Of a stretch of 64,000 bases of DNA, positions 9,803 to 20,300 are shown one piece after another. This DNA comes from Tistrella mobilis (lineage in GTDB: Bacteria > Pseudomonadota > Alphaproteobacteria > Tistrellales > Tistrellaceae). The translations under genes and the position numbers were made by a program. How positions within the stretch are numbered: the first letter of the stretch is position 1; each line of letters opens with the position of its first letter. The notes under the pieces are model-generated. The model saw only the letters and a list, made by a program, of their open reading frames with translations, searched no databases and was not told the DNA's origin. The DNA lies in contig NZ_CP121015.1 in NCBI RefSeq assembly GCF_041468085.1, positions 372,001-436,000 of the forward strand. The letters are read 5' to 3'.

Positions 9803-12800
9803 ATGTCCGTCGCAACCCTCTATGACGCCTTCGTGCGTGCCGCGGCTCAGGGCAGGCTCGACGCGGCGATCCTGCCGTTGATGGGCAAGCTGGTGGCGGT
9901 TCTGGGGGTCGACGTCCTGCCGGTCACGGGCGGGCGGGCCGAACGCCTGCCTGCGACCGCACGGCTGACAGGCACATCCAGCTGGGCCAACGGTACCGGC
10001 TGGACGCTCGTACTCACCGGCACGGTCGATGATGCGGGCCGTGACCAGCTGGACCTGTCTCTTGAAGCGAGAACCAGCGACGGCTTCGTCGATCTGGCGA
10101 CACTGGTCCCCGATCTGCCGTCATCCCGCGTACCGGTGCCGGGATCGAACGGCACCGTCATGCTCGGCACCTCGGTGCTGGCGGGTCTCGGGCCACAGCA
10201 GGCCACGGTCACGGCGACGGCAGTCGACGACGAGGCGGTCACAGCGCCGCGCCCCGGCCTTGCGGGCACGCTCGTCCTGACCGGCACCGCACTCGCCCCC
10301 TATGCCCAGGTCCTGGGCAGCACCCGGCTGGCGCTGTCCGGCGTGTTCGACCCGCGGGCAGATGCCGCCATTGCCGACAAGGTCGATCTTCAGGCGGAGG
10401 CACCAGATGCCGATACCGCCTGGGCGAAGATGAATGTCGAATCTCTCGACCTGGTGCTGACGACCAATTACGTCGACGTCTACAGCCTTGAAGAACCACA
10501 GGCGCTGATCTCGGCGGTGCTGCTGCGCCTGATCCTGCAGGTCAATACCGGCACCCGTCATGACGTGGCCGTCACCGTGCCGCTGCTTCAGGCGGAGACG
10601 CTCTGGGACATCGACGGCACCATCGATCCGCCGCTGACCCTGTCGGACGGTATCGTCGCGCTGCTGCAGCTGTTCCCGGGCACCACGCCCGACACCTTCT
10701 CGCTGCCCCCGGGTGTGGCCGCGCTCGATGCGTTCGGTCTGTCCGCGCTCCGGTTCGGAATCCCCAACACCGGCGGCACCTTCCCGATGCCGACGGGCAT
10801 TTCCTTCACCGGCGCCACGATGGTCTCGACCACGGCCTGGGATGTGCCGATCCCCTTCATGCGCATCGATCAGGTCGGTGCGAGCTGGCTGGTGATGTGG
10901 GGCGGCGGCCGCCCCAACTGGACCGCGAGCCTGTTCGGAACCATGCGGTTCGGCTCCAAGACCGGTGACGGCAACGTGCCGCCGGGCGACGAGGTGACCG
11001 GCAGCAATGGCGAACCGGTCTATCTGGACGTGGTCGCCAGCCTGCCGAACCTGGCGGTCAACGCCGCGACCCGCGGTGCCATCGAAATCGACCTCGCCTC
11101 GGCGATGTCAGTGTTCTTCCCGGGCACGCAGCCCGATGTCGACGCATCGCTGATCGTCGACCGGATCACGATGAGCGCCAACCTGCCGACCCAGACCTAT
11201 GGCGCCACGCTCACGGCCCATGGCACCTGGGAAATCCCGATCGGCAACGTCGCTTTCACGCTGGAAAACGTCACCTTCGAGGTATCGGTCTCCCAGGCGA
11301 AGATCTGGGGCGGCCTCTCGGGCATGATCGGCGTCAACGTCAACGGAGAACAGGCCACCATCCTCTCCGCCGGCGCCTATTATCCGGGCGACGGCAGCTG
11401 GAGTTTCCAGGGTGGTCTGGCCGTCGGCGAACTCAATCTCGGCGAGTTCGTCTACGCCTTCCTCGGCGAAACCCCGCCGGATTGGCTGCCCGACCTGCTG
11501 CTCACCCGGCTCTGGGCCGCCTATTCGACCGGCACCGGCAACCCCTATTCGGTCTCTGCCGCAGTGGCCCTGCGCTGGGACCCCGAAGTCCTGGGCGTGA
11601 AGCTGTCGCTGATTGCCGAGGCCGATATCCGCCGCCGCCCCAAGGCCGGCACCGGCCTGACCGCCATCAGCGACCGCCTCCGCCTCGACGCGCTCTCTCG
11701 TGCGCGGCCGCAGCTGCATGCGGTGGTCCTGCGCGACGCCGCGGTGGGCGATGCGCCCGAGATGATCTACGAAGGCAATGTCAAAGGCGCCTTCGAGATC
11801 AACAATCTGATCGTCACGCTGGGCTTCTCGTTCCTCGCCCAGGAACTCACCTGGCTGTTCCGGCTGGATCTCGACCGCTTCTCGCTGGAGGCCCGCACCT
11901 CGTGGACCGGCGAGGGGGCGAAGCGCCATCAGGTGCTGACGGTGGAGATGAAGGGCGTCACGCTGGGCGCGATGATCGAAAGCTTCGCGGCGCTGGCCAA
12001 CCCCAATGCCAATTACCGGCTGTCGGCGCCCTGGACCTTCCTGAACGACATCAATCTGGGCAGTTTCACGCTGATCATCGATCCGACCGAACAGTCGGTG
12101 ACGCTCAACTACGCCATCAACCTGACGCTCGGCTTCATCACCATCAAGACGGTCGGCATCCGCTACGATCGCAAGACCGGCGAGCCGCAGGTCAATATCG
12201 AGATCACCGGCAACTTCCTCGGCAAGGATTACGGCCGCGAGCCGGGCATGGCGCCGCTGGCCTGGGATGCCCTGAACGACAGCCCGCCGGCCGTGCCGGG
12301 CAAGGGCAATTCGCTGGTCGATCTGCGCTATCTGGGCTTCGGCCAGCATGTGACGCTCGACGGGCTGACCCGGCCGGATTCGCTCGCCGACGTCATCCGG
12401 CTGATGCGCGCCCAGCTCCGGCCGGTGGATGATCCGAACCGCAACCCGCTCGACCAGCCGAGCGGCAACAAGCTGCATTTCCAGGAATCCAGCCAGTGGC
12501 TGATCGGTCTGGACGTGACCCTGATGGGCACGGCGACCGTCAAGCTGGTGATGAACGACCCCATCCTCTATGGCGTGCTGATCGCGCTGCAGGGGCCCGA
12601 GGCCGGCACGCTGTCGGGCTTCAGCTTCGAGCTGCTCTACAAGAAGGTCACCGACGATATCGGCGTGTTCCATGCCCGGCTGCAGGTGCCGGACATGTTC
12701 CGCCAGCTGGATTTCGGCGCGGTGGCGATCACGCTCGGCATCATCACCGTCGACGTCTTCACCAACGGCAATTTCAAGGTCGATCTGGGCTTCCCGCACA

Positions 12801-15800
12801 AGCGGGATTTCTCGGTTTCCTTCGGCCTGCAATACGGCCCGTTCCTGGGCAAGGGCGGCATCTATTTCGGCCTGCTCGACGGCGCCACCTCCACCCGTGT
12901 GCCGGCGATCACCAACGGCACCTTCTCGCCCGTGCTGGAACTGGGGCTCGGGCTTGCGGTCGGCGTCGGCCGCGAGTTCAACAAGGGCCCCCTCAAGGCC
13001 GGGCTCTATCTCCAGGTCGAGGTGGTGTTCGAAGGCGTGCTCGCCTGGTTCCACCCCGACGACGCCGCCGGATCGAAGGCGATGTACTACTGGGCCCAGG
13101 GCACGGCGGCACTGGTCGGCAAGGTTTATGGCAAGGTCGATTTCAAGGTCATCGCGGTCGATGTCAGTTTCGAGGCCTATGCGGCGGCAACCCTGACGCT
13201 TGCCGCCTATCGGCCGACGGTGATCGCGATGAGCGTGGGCGTGCGGGTTCATGCCTCGATCAAGATCGTGTTCGTCAAATTCTCCTTCTCCTTCTCCACC
13301 AGCCTCGACGTCTCGTTCACCATCGGTTCGGCCTCGACCACGCCCTGGATCCTCTCGGCCGACCAGTCCGGGCGAAGCCTGGATCAGCGGAATTCCGCGG
13401 CTCTGGGCGGCGCAGCCCTGGGCCGCTATGCCGCGATCGGCGTGGTGCCGCTCGCCAATGCCTCGCGCGGCCAGGGCCAGCGGCTGCGCCGCCGGCCCGG
13501 CGACATGGCGCGCATGACCCGGATGCTGACCCGCGCCCGGCTGCGCAGCGAGGCGGCGCATGGCCTCACCCATCCGATCGCACGCCAGATGGCGGTGCTG
13601 GCCGAGACCACGGCCGCAGTGGCCGACCCCTGTGCCGAGGGCGTCTACCGGCTGAACTTCGCAGCCGATGCGAAGGTCTTCGCAAACCCACACACGCTGG
13701 ATCTGCGCATGGTGCCGGGCTTCACCATCGCCGATATGGCGGTGGCCTGGCCCGGCGGCAGCACCCCGCCTGCGGCCGATCCGGCCCGGCGGATGGTGAT
13801 GATGCTGGCGATCGACGGCCCGGTGCCGGTGGAGGCCGAAACGCTGGAGGCCCGCCGCAACGCCGCCTTCACCGCCACGGCGCGGGCAGAGGATCAGGCG
13901 GAAACGCCCTTCGCCCTGCTGGCAGAGGCGATGTTCCGCTGGGCGGTCTCGGCGCTGGGGCTGGATCCGGTCACCGCCACGCTCACCGCCGGCGATCTGG
14001 CCGAGCTGGCAGCACAGATGGATTGCCCGCAGACCTTTGCCGAGGGCTTCCGCTTCGACAATCTGAGCGGCTTCCTGGGCGGCAATGTCGATCTGCACCT
14101 CTCGGGCCCGCCGGCGGGGAATGATGATGACGGCGATACCCTGTCGGGTGTCGCCTTCCCGATGCCGCCGGTGCTGGGCTGGACCAGCCCTGATCTGCAA
14201 CCGCCGGAAAATGACCGCAACTTCGCGGTGTATCAGCCGGTCGACAATGCCTATGCCGACCGGATCGCGGCCTATTTCCGCCAGCTCTCGCCGCAGCCGA
14301 TCGGCGATGGCGGGACGCCGTCGAGCGGCATCCAGCCGGAGGAATCGCTCGCCTCGGTGGTGTTCCGCGAATACATGCTGCTGGTCACCAAATACATGGT
14401 CCAGGCGGCCGAAGGGCTGTTCGCCCGCTTCCCCGTCGAAATCGACGCCGACACCACGCTCGCCGGCCTTGCCGGCGGCTTCCCGACCGTGACGATGCCC
14501 TATGTGGTGCATCTGGGCGATACCGTCGCCCAGCTTGCCGCCACCTTCGGCTACGACACGGCCGAGATCGTGGCGCTCAACCCCGGTATCACCGAAGAAC
14601 TGGCCGCCGCGGCGCCGGGCACGGTGCTGAACGTGACACTGGGTGTCACCCCTGAGGCGATCGCCGCCGCCAACCCCGAGCGTCTGCTGACCGCGGGCAA
14701 GACCATAGAGGCCGCCGCCCTGGAGACCCAGATCCTGACCGGCGAAACCCCGGCCGCGCTCTGCGCCCGGGTGGGGGCCGCGGTCGATGCCTGGCTGCAG
14801 ACGGCCGCCGCCCTGGACGTGCCGGCGATCACCCGCGCCACGGCACCCCTCGCCCTGCCCCAGGGGGCCGGGGTGGCGCTTCAGGGCCTGACCATCACCC
14901 AGGCGGCTGCGCTCTATTACGTCCGGCTGAATGCCGGCACCCCCGCCGTCACCCTGCTGCCCGAAACCGGCTGGTATGCCGAAGCGATCACCAGCCTGAA
15001 CGGCGAGACGATCGGCGCCGACGGCAGCCTGCCGGCGGTGGTGAAACTGCCCTCGGCCTATGACGTGCTGACCGCTCCGGTCGACTGGACCCGGCTGGCC
15101 GGCGACAGCCTGCCGCTGCTCGCGGCCGTCACCATGCTGTGGCAGAACCCCGATGCCGATCCGGCCTTCGCCAGCTGGGCCGACGCCGTCGCGGCGCTGA
15201 ACCCCGGCTATGCCGGCGGCCCGGTGACCCTGCCCGCCACCGGCACGGCCGTGCTGCCCGATGAAAGCCTGCGCGCGCTCGCCGCCCGCCTGCTGATGGT
15301 GACGGATGCAACCTCAATCCCAGCCGAACCCTCTGTCAACTTCCGTATGGTTGTGGCCAACACCGATCTGCTGGCACCGCTGGCGCCGGTGGTGGTGACC
15401 GATTGCCGGCTGACGACCGGCAGCGACCAGACCCTGCGCGATTTCGCGACGCTCTACGATCTGGCGATCGAAACCGTGGGCATGGTCGCGGCCGATGTCC
15501 CGGGGCTGTTCGTCGTGGATGCAACCCTGCCGCTGATCGTGCCCGATCTGGCCGCCATCGGCCTGGACCGGCTGATGCCGGCGCTGACCGGCGATGCGCC
15601 GGTGCGCGATGTCGCGGGCCAGGTTTCGCGCTTCATGCTCCATGGCCAGCGCCTGCCCGCCCCGACCGGCAGCGACGAGCAGTTGAGCGGCCTTTACGAC
15701 CTGATCGGCCAGCAGGTCACCGGCCCCGCCCCCGACACCGACCAGCCGCCCGAGACGGTGCGCCTGACCCTGACCGTCACCGAAACCGTCGAGGTGCCCT

Positions 15801-17371
15801 GGCTGACCCTGGTTGCGACCGAGATCGCGCCGCCCGCAGAGGGGCTTGCCGCCTATACCGCCCGCAACACCGGTCTTGCGGCCCGCAATCCGGCCGCCGC
15901 CGCCGGCCGCATCCGCCCGGGCATGATCCTGGAGGTGGACGACGTCCCCGAGCTGGTGATCCAGGTCACCGAGAAGATGCTCGAAGAGGGCTATCCGGCC
16001 GACACCCTGACACCGGTGCTGAGTTCGCCGCCGGCGCCGCTGCAGCTCTGGGAAGACGTGCCCGTGCGCCACGGCCTGTCGCAGATGGTGATCTGGCAGG
16101 TGGCCAGCCGGCCCGACCTGCCCAGCGTCGGCACGGCGGCAGAGGCACCCGCCGTGGGCATGCCATCCTTCTGGCCCTTCGGCAGCGACCTTGCCGCCAT
16201 CGCGGCGGCGGGCGATGGCGGCGCATGGCAGCTTTACCGCACCGATCCGGAAAAGGGCCCCGATGCGCCGGCCCTGCCGATCAACCGCTTCGCCTGGGCC
16301 AGCCTGATCGACATCGGCATCAGCCGCATTCCCGGCCGGCCGCACACGGCCAGCGTCACCGGCGCCGATACCGCGGGGCGCCAGCTGCTGCTGGAACTCT
16401 GGCGCTATCTGGAATCCCATCCCGACGACGATGCCACGCTGTTCTTCGGCTTCCGCCTGTCGCCGGCCGCCGGCCTGCCGGGCGGGCTCGCCTCCACCGG
16501 TATCGATCGCACCGCCAGCTATATCGTGCGCACCAATCTTTCGACCGAAACCCGCTCGGGCAATCTCTCCGCCAACCGGCTGGCCCGGGCGGGCGACGAC
16601 CTGCCGCCCTCCAGCCCGTATTTCGCCCCGGTCGCCGATGCCGAAATGTTCCTGAAACTGCTGTGGGAGGCGAGCGTGGTCGGCGGCGGCGGCTATTGGC
16701 TGGAGCTGACCGACAGCGACGGCCAGGGCTATGGCGACGAGATCTGGAGCCAGGAAGGCAGCGCCACCATCACCCTGGTCGCCGTGCTCGCCAGCCAGGC
16801 CGCGGCCGATCCGGACCGGCAGCTGCACGGTTTCAACACCGCGGCCCTGGTGGGCGACCCGATCGACACCGCCTCCACCGCCCTTTTCGTGGCGGCGCCC
16901 GATGATCGCGACCAGACCCGCCAGGCAACCGTCGCCCAGGGCAATGTCGGCTTCACCATGGGGCTGGTGAACCCGCCCGATACCGGCGACGACCCGGATC
17001 TGCGCGCCCGCCGGCTCTACAATCTGGCCGGCTATCAGCTGTCGGACACCGACGTCTTCGCCGCCAGCAATGCCGGCAGCCCGGTGGGCCCCAGGGTCGA
17101 CGGCAGCGCGGCGGCGATGGCGCGGATGCGCATGGCGCCCGCGCCCGAAACCGACGCGGTCGACGAGAACGACCAGACCCTGTCGCAGGTGATCCCCATC
17201 TATCGTTATGCGAAGACGGCGACGGTGCCGGCCATTCCGGGCCTGCCGCCCCAGGCGGGCGACCCTTACGCCGGCATCTCGGCAAGCGGCCGCACGGCAC
17301 CGCCGGTCGCGACCGTGGTGCTGGGCTTCCACGACGTCTACGGCAACGCCACCGCCGAAGGAGACGCATGA
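9803..17371 (+). CDS. Giant LysM-containing protein (2522 aa)
   Basis: The start is set by AGGAGA nine bases upstream of the ATG; the 69-base gap before it is the only real break in the operon. Residues 1-1180 are strand-rich, with long alternating hydrophobic stretches and the segment GGIYFGLLDG near 1020, but no signal peptide. Residues 1190-1260 form a basic linker (RLRRRP, RMTRMLTRARLR). From about 1560 there is a recognisable LysM unit (YVVHLGDTVAQLAATFGYDT, then IVALNPG), and up to 2060 several degenerate LysM-like units. The C-terminal 450 residues are another beta-rich domain ending GFHDVYGNATAEG. LysM domains usually bind GlcNAc polymers such as peptidoglycan; whether these do is unknown. 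Possible roles are a surface fibre, an injected structure or a scaffold. The stop overlaps the next start. Confidence 0.88.
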   Translation: MSVATLYDAFVRAAAQGRLDAAILPLMGKLVAVLGVDVLPVTGGRAERLPATARLTGTSSWANGTGWTLVLTGTVDDAGRDQLDLSLEARTSDGFVDLATLVPDLPSSRVPVPGSNGTVMLGTSVLAGLGPQQATVTATAVDDEAVTAPRPGLAGTLVLTGTALAPYAQVLGSTRLALSGVFDPRADAAIADKVDLQAEAPDADTAWAKMNVESLDLVLTTNYVDVYSLEEPQALISAVLLRLILQVNTGTRHDVAVTVPLLQAETLWDIDGTIDPPLTLSDGIVALLQLFPGTTPDTFSLPPGVAALDAFGLSALRFGIPNTGGTFPMPTGISFTGATMVSTTAWDVPIPFMRIDQVGASWLVMWGGGRPNWTASLFGTMRFGSKTGDGNVPPGDEVTGSNGEPVYLDVVASLPNLAVNAATRGAIEIDLASAMSVFFPGTQPDVDASLIVDRITMSANLPTQTYGATLTAHGTWEIPIGNVAFTLENVTFEVSVSQAKIWGGLSGMIGVNVNGEQATILSAGAYYPGDGSWSFQGGLAVGELNLGEFVYAFLGETPPDWLPDLLLTRLWAAYSTGTGNPYSVSAAVALRWDPEVLGVKLSLIAEADIRRRPKAGTGLTAISDRLRLDALSRARPQLHAVVLRDAAVGDAPEMIYEGNVKGAFEINNLIVTLGFSFLAQELTWLFRLDLDRFSLEARTSWTGEGAKRHQVLTVEMKGVTLGAMIESFAALANPNANYRLSAPWTFLNDINLGSFTLIIDPTEQSVTLNYAINLTLGFITIKTVGIRYDRKTGEPQVNIEITGNFLGKDYGREPGMAPLAWDALNDSPPAVPGKGNSLVDLRYLGFGQHVTLDGLTRPDSLADVIRLMRAQLRPVDDPNRNPLDQPSGNKLHFQESSQWLIGLDVTLMGTATVKLVMNDPILYGVLIALQGPEAGTLSGFSFELLYKKVTDDIGVFHARLQVPDMFRQLDFGAVAITLGIITVDVFTNGNFKVDLGFPHKRDFSVSFGLQYGPFLGKGGIYFGLLDGATSTRVPAITNGTFSPVLELGLGLAVGVGREFNKGPLKAGLYLQVEVVFEGVLAWFHPDDAAGSKAMYYWAQGTAALVGKVYGKVDFKVIAVDVSFEAYAAATLTLAAYRPTVIAMSVGVRVHASIKIVFVKFSFSFSTSLDVSFTIGSASTTPWILSADQSGRSLDQRNSAALGGAALGRYAAIGVVPLANASRGQGQRLRRRPGDMARMTRMLTRARLRSEAAHGLTHPIARQMAVLAETTAAVADPCAEGVYRLNFAADAKVFANPHTLDLRMVPGFTIADMAVAWPGGSTPPAADPARRMVMMLAIDGPVPVEAETLEARRNAAFTATARAEDQAETPFALLAEAMFRWAVSALGLDPVTATLTAGDLAELAAQMDCPQTFAEGFRFDNLSGFLGGNVDLHLSGPPAGNDDDGDTLSGVAFPMPPVLGWTSPDLQPPENDRNFAVYQPVDNAYADRIAAYFRQLSPQPIGDGGTPSSGIQPEESLASVVFREYMLLVTKYMVQAAEGLFARFPVEIDADTTLAGLAGGFPTVTMPYVVHLGDTVAQLAATFGYDTAEIVALNPGITEELAAAAPGTVLNVTLGVTPEAIAAANPERLLTAGKTIEAAALETQILTGETPAALCARVGAAVDAWLQTAAALDVPAITRATAPLALPQGAGVALQGLTITQAAALYYVRLNAGTPAVTLLPETGWYAEAITSLNGETIGADGSLPAVVKLPSAYDVLTAPVDWTRLAGDSLPLLAAVTMLWQNPDADPAFASWADAVAALNPGYAGGPVTLPATGTAVLPDESLRALAARLLMVTDATSIPAEPSVNFRMVVANTDLLAPLAPVVVTDCRLTTGSDQTLRDFATLYDLAIETVGMVAADVPGLFVVDATLPLIVPDLAAIGLDRLMPALTGDAPVRDVAGQVSRFMLHGQRLPAPTGSDEQLSGLYDLIGQQVTGPAPDTDQPPETVRLTLTVTETVEVPWLTLVATEIAPPAEGLAAYTARNTGLAARNPAAAAGRIRPGMILEVDDVPELVIQVTEKMLEEGYPADTLTPVLSSPPAPLQLWEDVPVRHGLSQMVIWQVASRPDLPSVGTAAEAPAVGMPSFWPFGSDLAAIAAAGDGGAWQLYRTDPEKGPDAPALPINRFAWASLIDIGISRIPGRPHTASVTGADTAGRQLLLELWRYLESHPDDDATLFFGFRLSPAAGLPGGLASTGIDRTASYIVRTNLSTETRSGNLSANRLARAGDDLPPSSPYFAPVADAEMFLKLLWEASVVGGGGYWLELTDSDGQGYGDEIWSQEGSATITLVAVLASQAAADPDRQLHGFNTAALVGDPIDTASTALFVAAPDDRDQTRQATVAQGNVGFTMGLVNPPDTGDDPDLRARRLYNLAGYQLSDTDVFAASNAGSPVGPRVDGSAAAMARMRMAPAPETDAVDENDQTLSQVIPIYRYAKTATVPAIPGLPPQAGDPYAGISASGRTAPPVATVVLGFHDVYGNATAEGDA

Positions 17372-20300
17372 TGAGCGCCGCAGTTTCGTTCGACGCCGCC
17401 TCCGGCACCGTGGACATGGTGGTCGGCTATACCGACCCGGTGATCGGCGTCACCTCCTGGCCGGTGACCAGCGTCGCCTGGGGGGTGACGTCGGCGGCGG
17501 ACGGGCAGCCGGGCGCCCGGCTGCAGCTGCGCATCGCCATGCAGCCGGGCGGCCTCACCGCCGGCGGCACGGTGGCGGGCGATGACGCAACCGCGACCGC
17601 CGCCGATATCGGCGCGCGCTTCGGCGCGGTCTGGTACCAGATCATGCAGCCCGACGTGACCGCGGCACTCTCCACCTCGCTGGATCAGCCGGCGGGCGGC
17701 AGCCCCACGGCGCTGCCGGTGCCGATGGACGGGCTGCGCGCGCATGTCTCGGCCTGCTATGCCTTCTCCACCGCCGCCGCCCTGTTGGGCGCCAGCCTGG
17801 CCGACCCGTCGGTCACCCCGACGCTGGCCGATGTGGTGACGCGCTACGGGCTGGACTGGCAGGCGCTGGGGCTGGCGGCCGGGGATCGGCCGCTCGGCCG
17901 GCTGGTCGCCCTGCCCGAGACGGGGCTGGCGGTGCCGGACTACGCCGTCTTCACCGCCGGCAGCACGGTGGCGGAGCTGGTGCCGCAGGGGCTGGACCCG
18001 GCCACGGTGCTGGGCGATGCCGACAACATCGTGCTGCCGCTGCTGCCCGGCACCGAACTGGTGGTGCCGGCGGCGGAACATGCCCAGCCGGCAGATGGTC
18101 TGTCGGCCGGTGAGCTGGCCGAGGCCTTCAGCGTAACCCTCGCCAGCCTGACCACCGCCAACAAGGACCGCCCGGCCCTGCTCGCCCCCGGCTTCGTGTT
18201 CAGCGCCCAGGGCATCGAGGTCGAGGTGCCGGCGACGGGGGAGCCCGGCGCCGACGCCACCCTCGACGACATCGCCGGCACCTTCCGCGACAATGGCGTG
18301 CCCTATGATGCGGTGATGACGGTCGGCGCCAATGCCGAGGCCAGGGGCATGTTCCGTACGGGCGTGACGCTGACGGTGGACCGCAGGCTGATCGAGGACG
18401 GCTGGACGCTCGACGACAACGACACCGGCCAGACCGCCGCGACGCTGGCCGGGCTCAACACCGCCACCGTCGATCTCTTCCCCGCCGGGGCGCCGCTGTT
18501 CCTGACGACCAATGCGGTCACCGGCCTCGACAATGCGCCGCTCGGCGCCACCGCCCGCGCCTATGGCGTGGAGCCGGGCGACCTGCTGCGCCACAATGCC
18601 GGGCTGGCACCGCAGGCCCCGGCAAACGGCGCCGGCCTGCCCGTCCCTGGTCTGCCCATTCCCGGCCTTTCGGCCTGGCCCGAGGACGCCACCACCATCC
18701 GCATTCCCTGGCGGATCCTGGGTGGTACCACCATGTCGGCGATCGCGGCGCGTTTCGTGGCGCTCGGCACCGATGCGGAAGTGGCCCTTACCCAGGCGAA
18801 CCGCGCCATGCCCGGCACTGTGGCCGGCGGGCGCACCATCACCGTCGACGGCCAGGCGCTGGCGACCCAGGCGGGGGACAGTTTCGATGCGGTGATCGCC
18901 CGCGCCGATCCGCCGGTGACGATCGACGCCTTCGCCGTCGCCATCGCCGATGATCCCGACGCGCTGGCCACCGGCGGGCTGCTGCTCTGCGGCCCGGCGC
19001 TGACGGGAGATGCGGCCCTCACCCCGGCCGATCTGGGCGCGCGCTACGGTCTGGACCCGACCCTGATCCTGTCGGCCAATGCCGCGACGCCGGGGGTGAT
19101 CGTGCCCGGCCTCACGCTCCGCCCCTCGGCCGTCGCCGCCACCCCCACCATCACCACGGCGGCGGACGACAGCCTGAACGCCATCATCCGGCGCTTCGCC
19201 GCGGCGGGCATCGCGGTCACCATCGGCGATGTGGTGACCGGCAACCCCGATCAGGCCTGGATCGCGGCCGCGGCGAAGCTGCTGCTGCCGCCGGCCGATA
19301 CCCGGCTGGAGGCCGCGTTCGGCACGGCCGGCTGGCAGTTTCCCGACGTCATCTTCCCGCTCAGGACCTGGATCACGCTGGCGCGCGATCCGCGGCTGGT
19401 CGATCCGGCCTTCATCCGCGATGGTGCCGATCCGGGGCCGGTGGTGCAGGTGGCAAGCCCGATCGCGGTGACCCGCAGCGCCACGCCCGACCGCGAGGAA
19501 GACGGCGCCGTCACCCTCGACGTCTTCGCAGCCGCGATGGAGGCCGCCATCCAGGGCCTCAAGATCGCCACCGGCAAGGTGCTCTCGGCCGAGCGCGACC
19601 CGGCACCGACCGATGTCTGGGCGGTATCCTTCGTCGATCCGGGCGGCATCACCAAGGTCGATCTGGCGCCGCCGCTGACGGTCGACTGGAACCCGTCCCC
19701 CCAGCCCTGGAGCTTCGGCCTCCGCCCGTTGTCCAACACGCTGGAGGCGGAAAGCGGCGTCACCATCAGCACCCTGGATCCCGCAACCGGGACTTGGGGA
19801 AAATCTCAAACCTACGACTTTCAGGGCATAGACCTGGAGGTCTGGGCCCGGTCGTGGCTGGCGGGGCTCGATCTGATCTGCACCGCCCCCTATGCCGCTC
19901 CGGCCTATCGGGTGAACCCGTCGGCCCTGCAGTCGATCCTGGCCGCCAAGAAGCTGACCGCCTGTGCGGTGGCCGACGGGCTGTCGGCGATCCTGGCCGA
20001 TCAGGACACAGGCGCCGGCGCGATCGGCGGCGGTGCCTGGACGGCCGCGCGCGAGGTGCTCTATCAGCGCCTGTTGCGCACGCTGGGCGCCGGCTACGAC
20101 ACCACCGCCGTGCTGCAATTCGCAGCCGAGGTCACGGCCCCCGTATCGGCCGCGACCGCACGGCTGTCGGGCGCCGGCAAACTGGCCGAGGTACCGGTTG
20201 AAGGCGGCGGCAACGGCGAACCCGGCGAAGGCGATCCGAATGCCTGGAAGGTCTCGCAGCTGGGCAATGCCAAGCTGCCGCTGAAGGCCGCACCGGCGGA

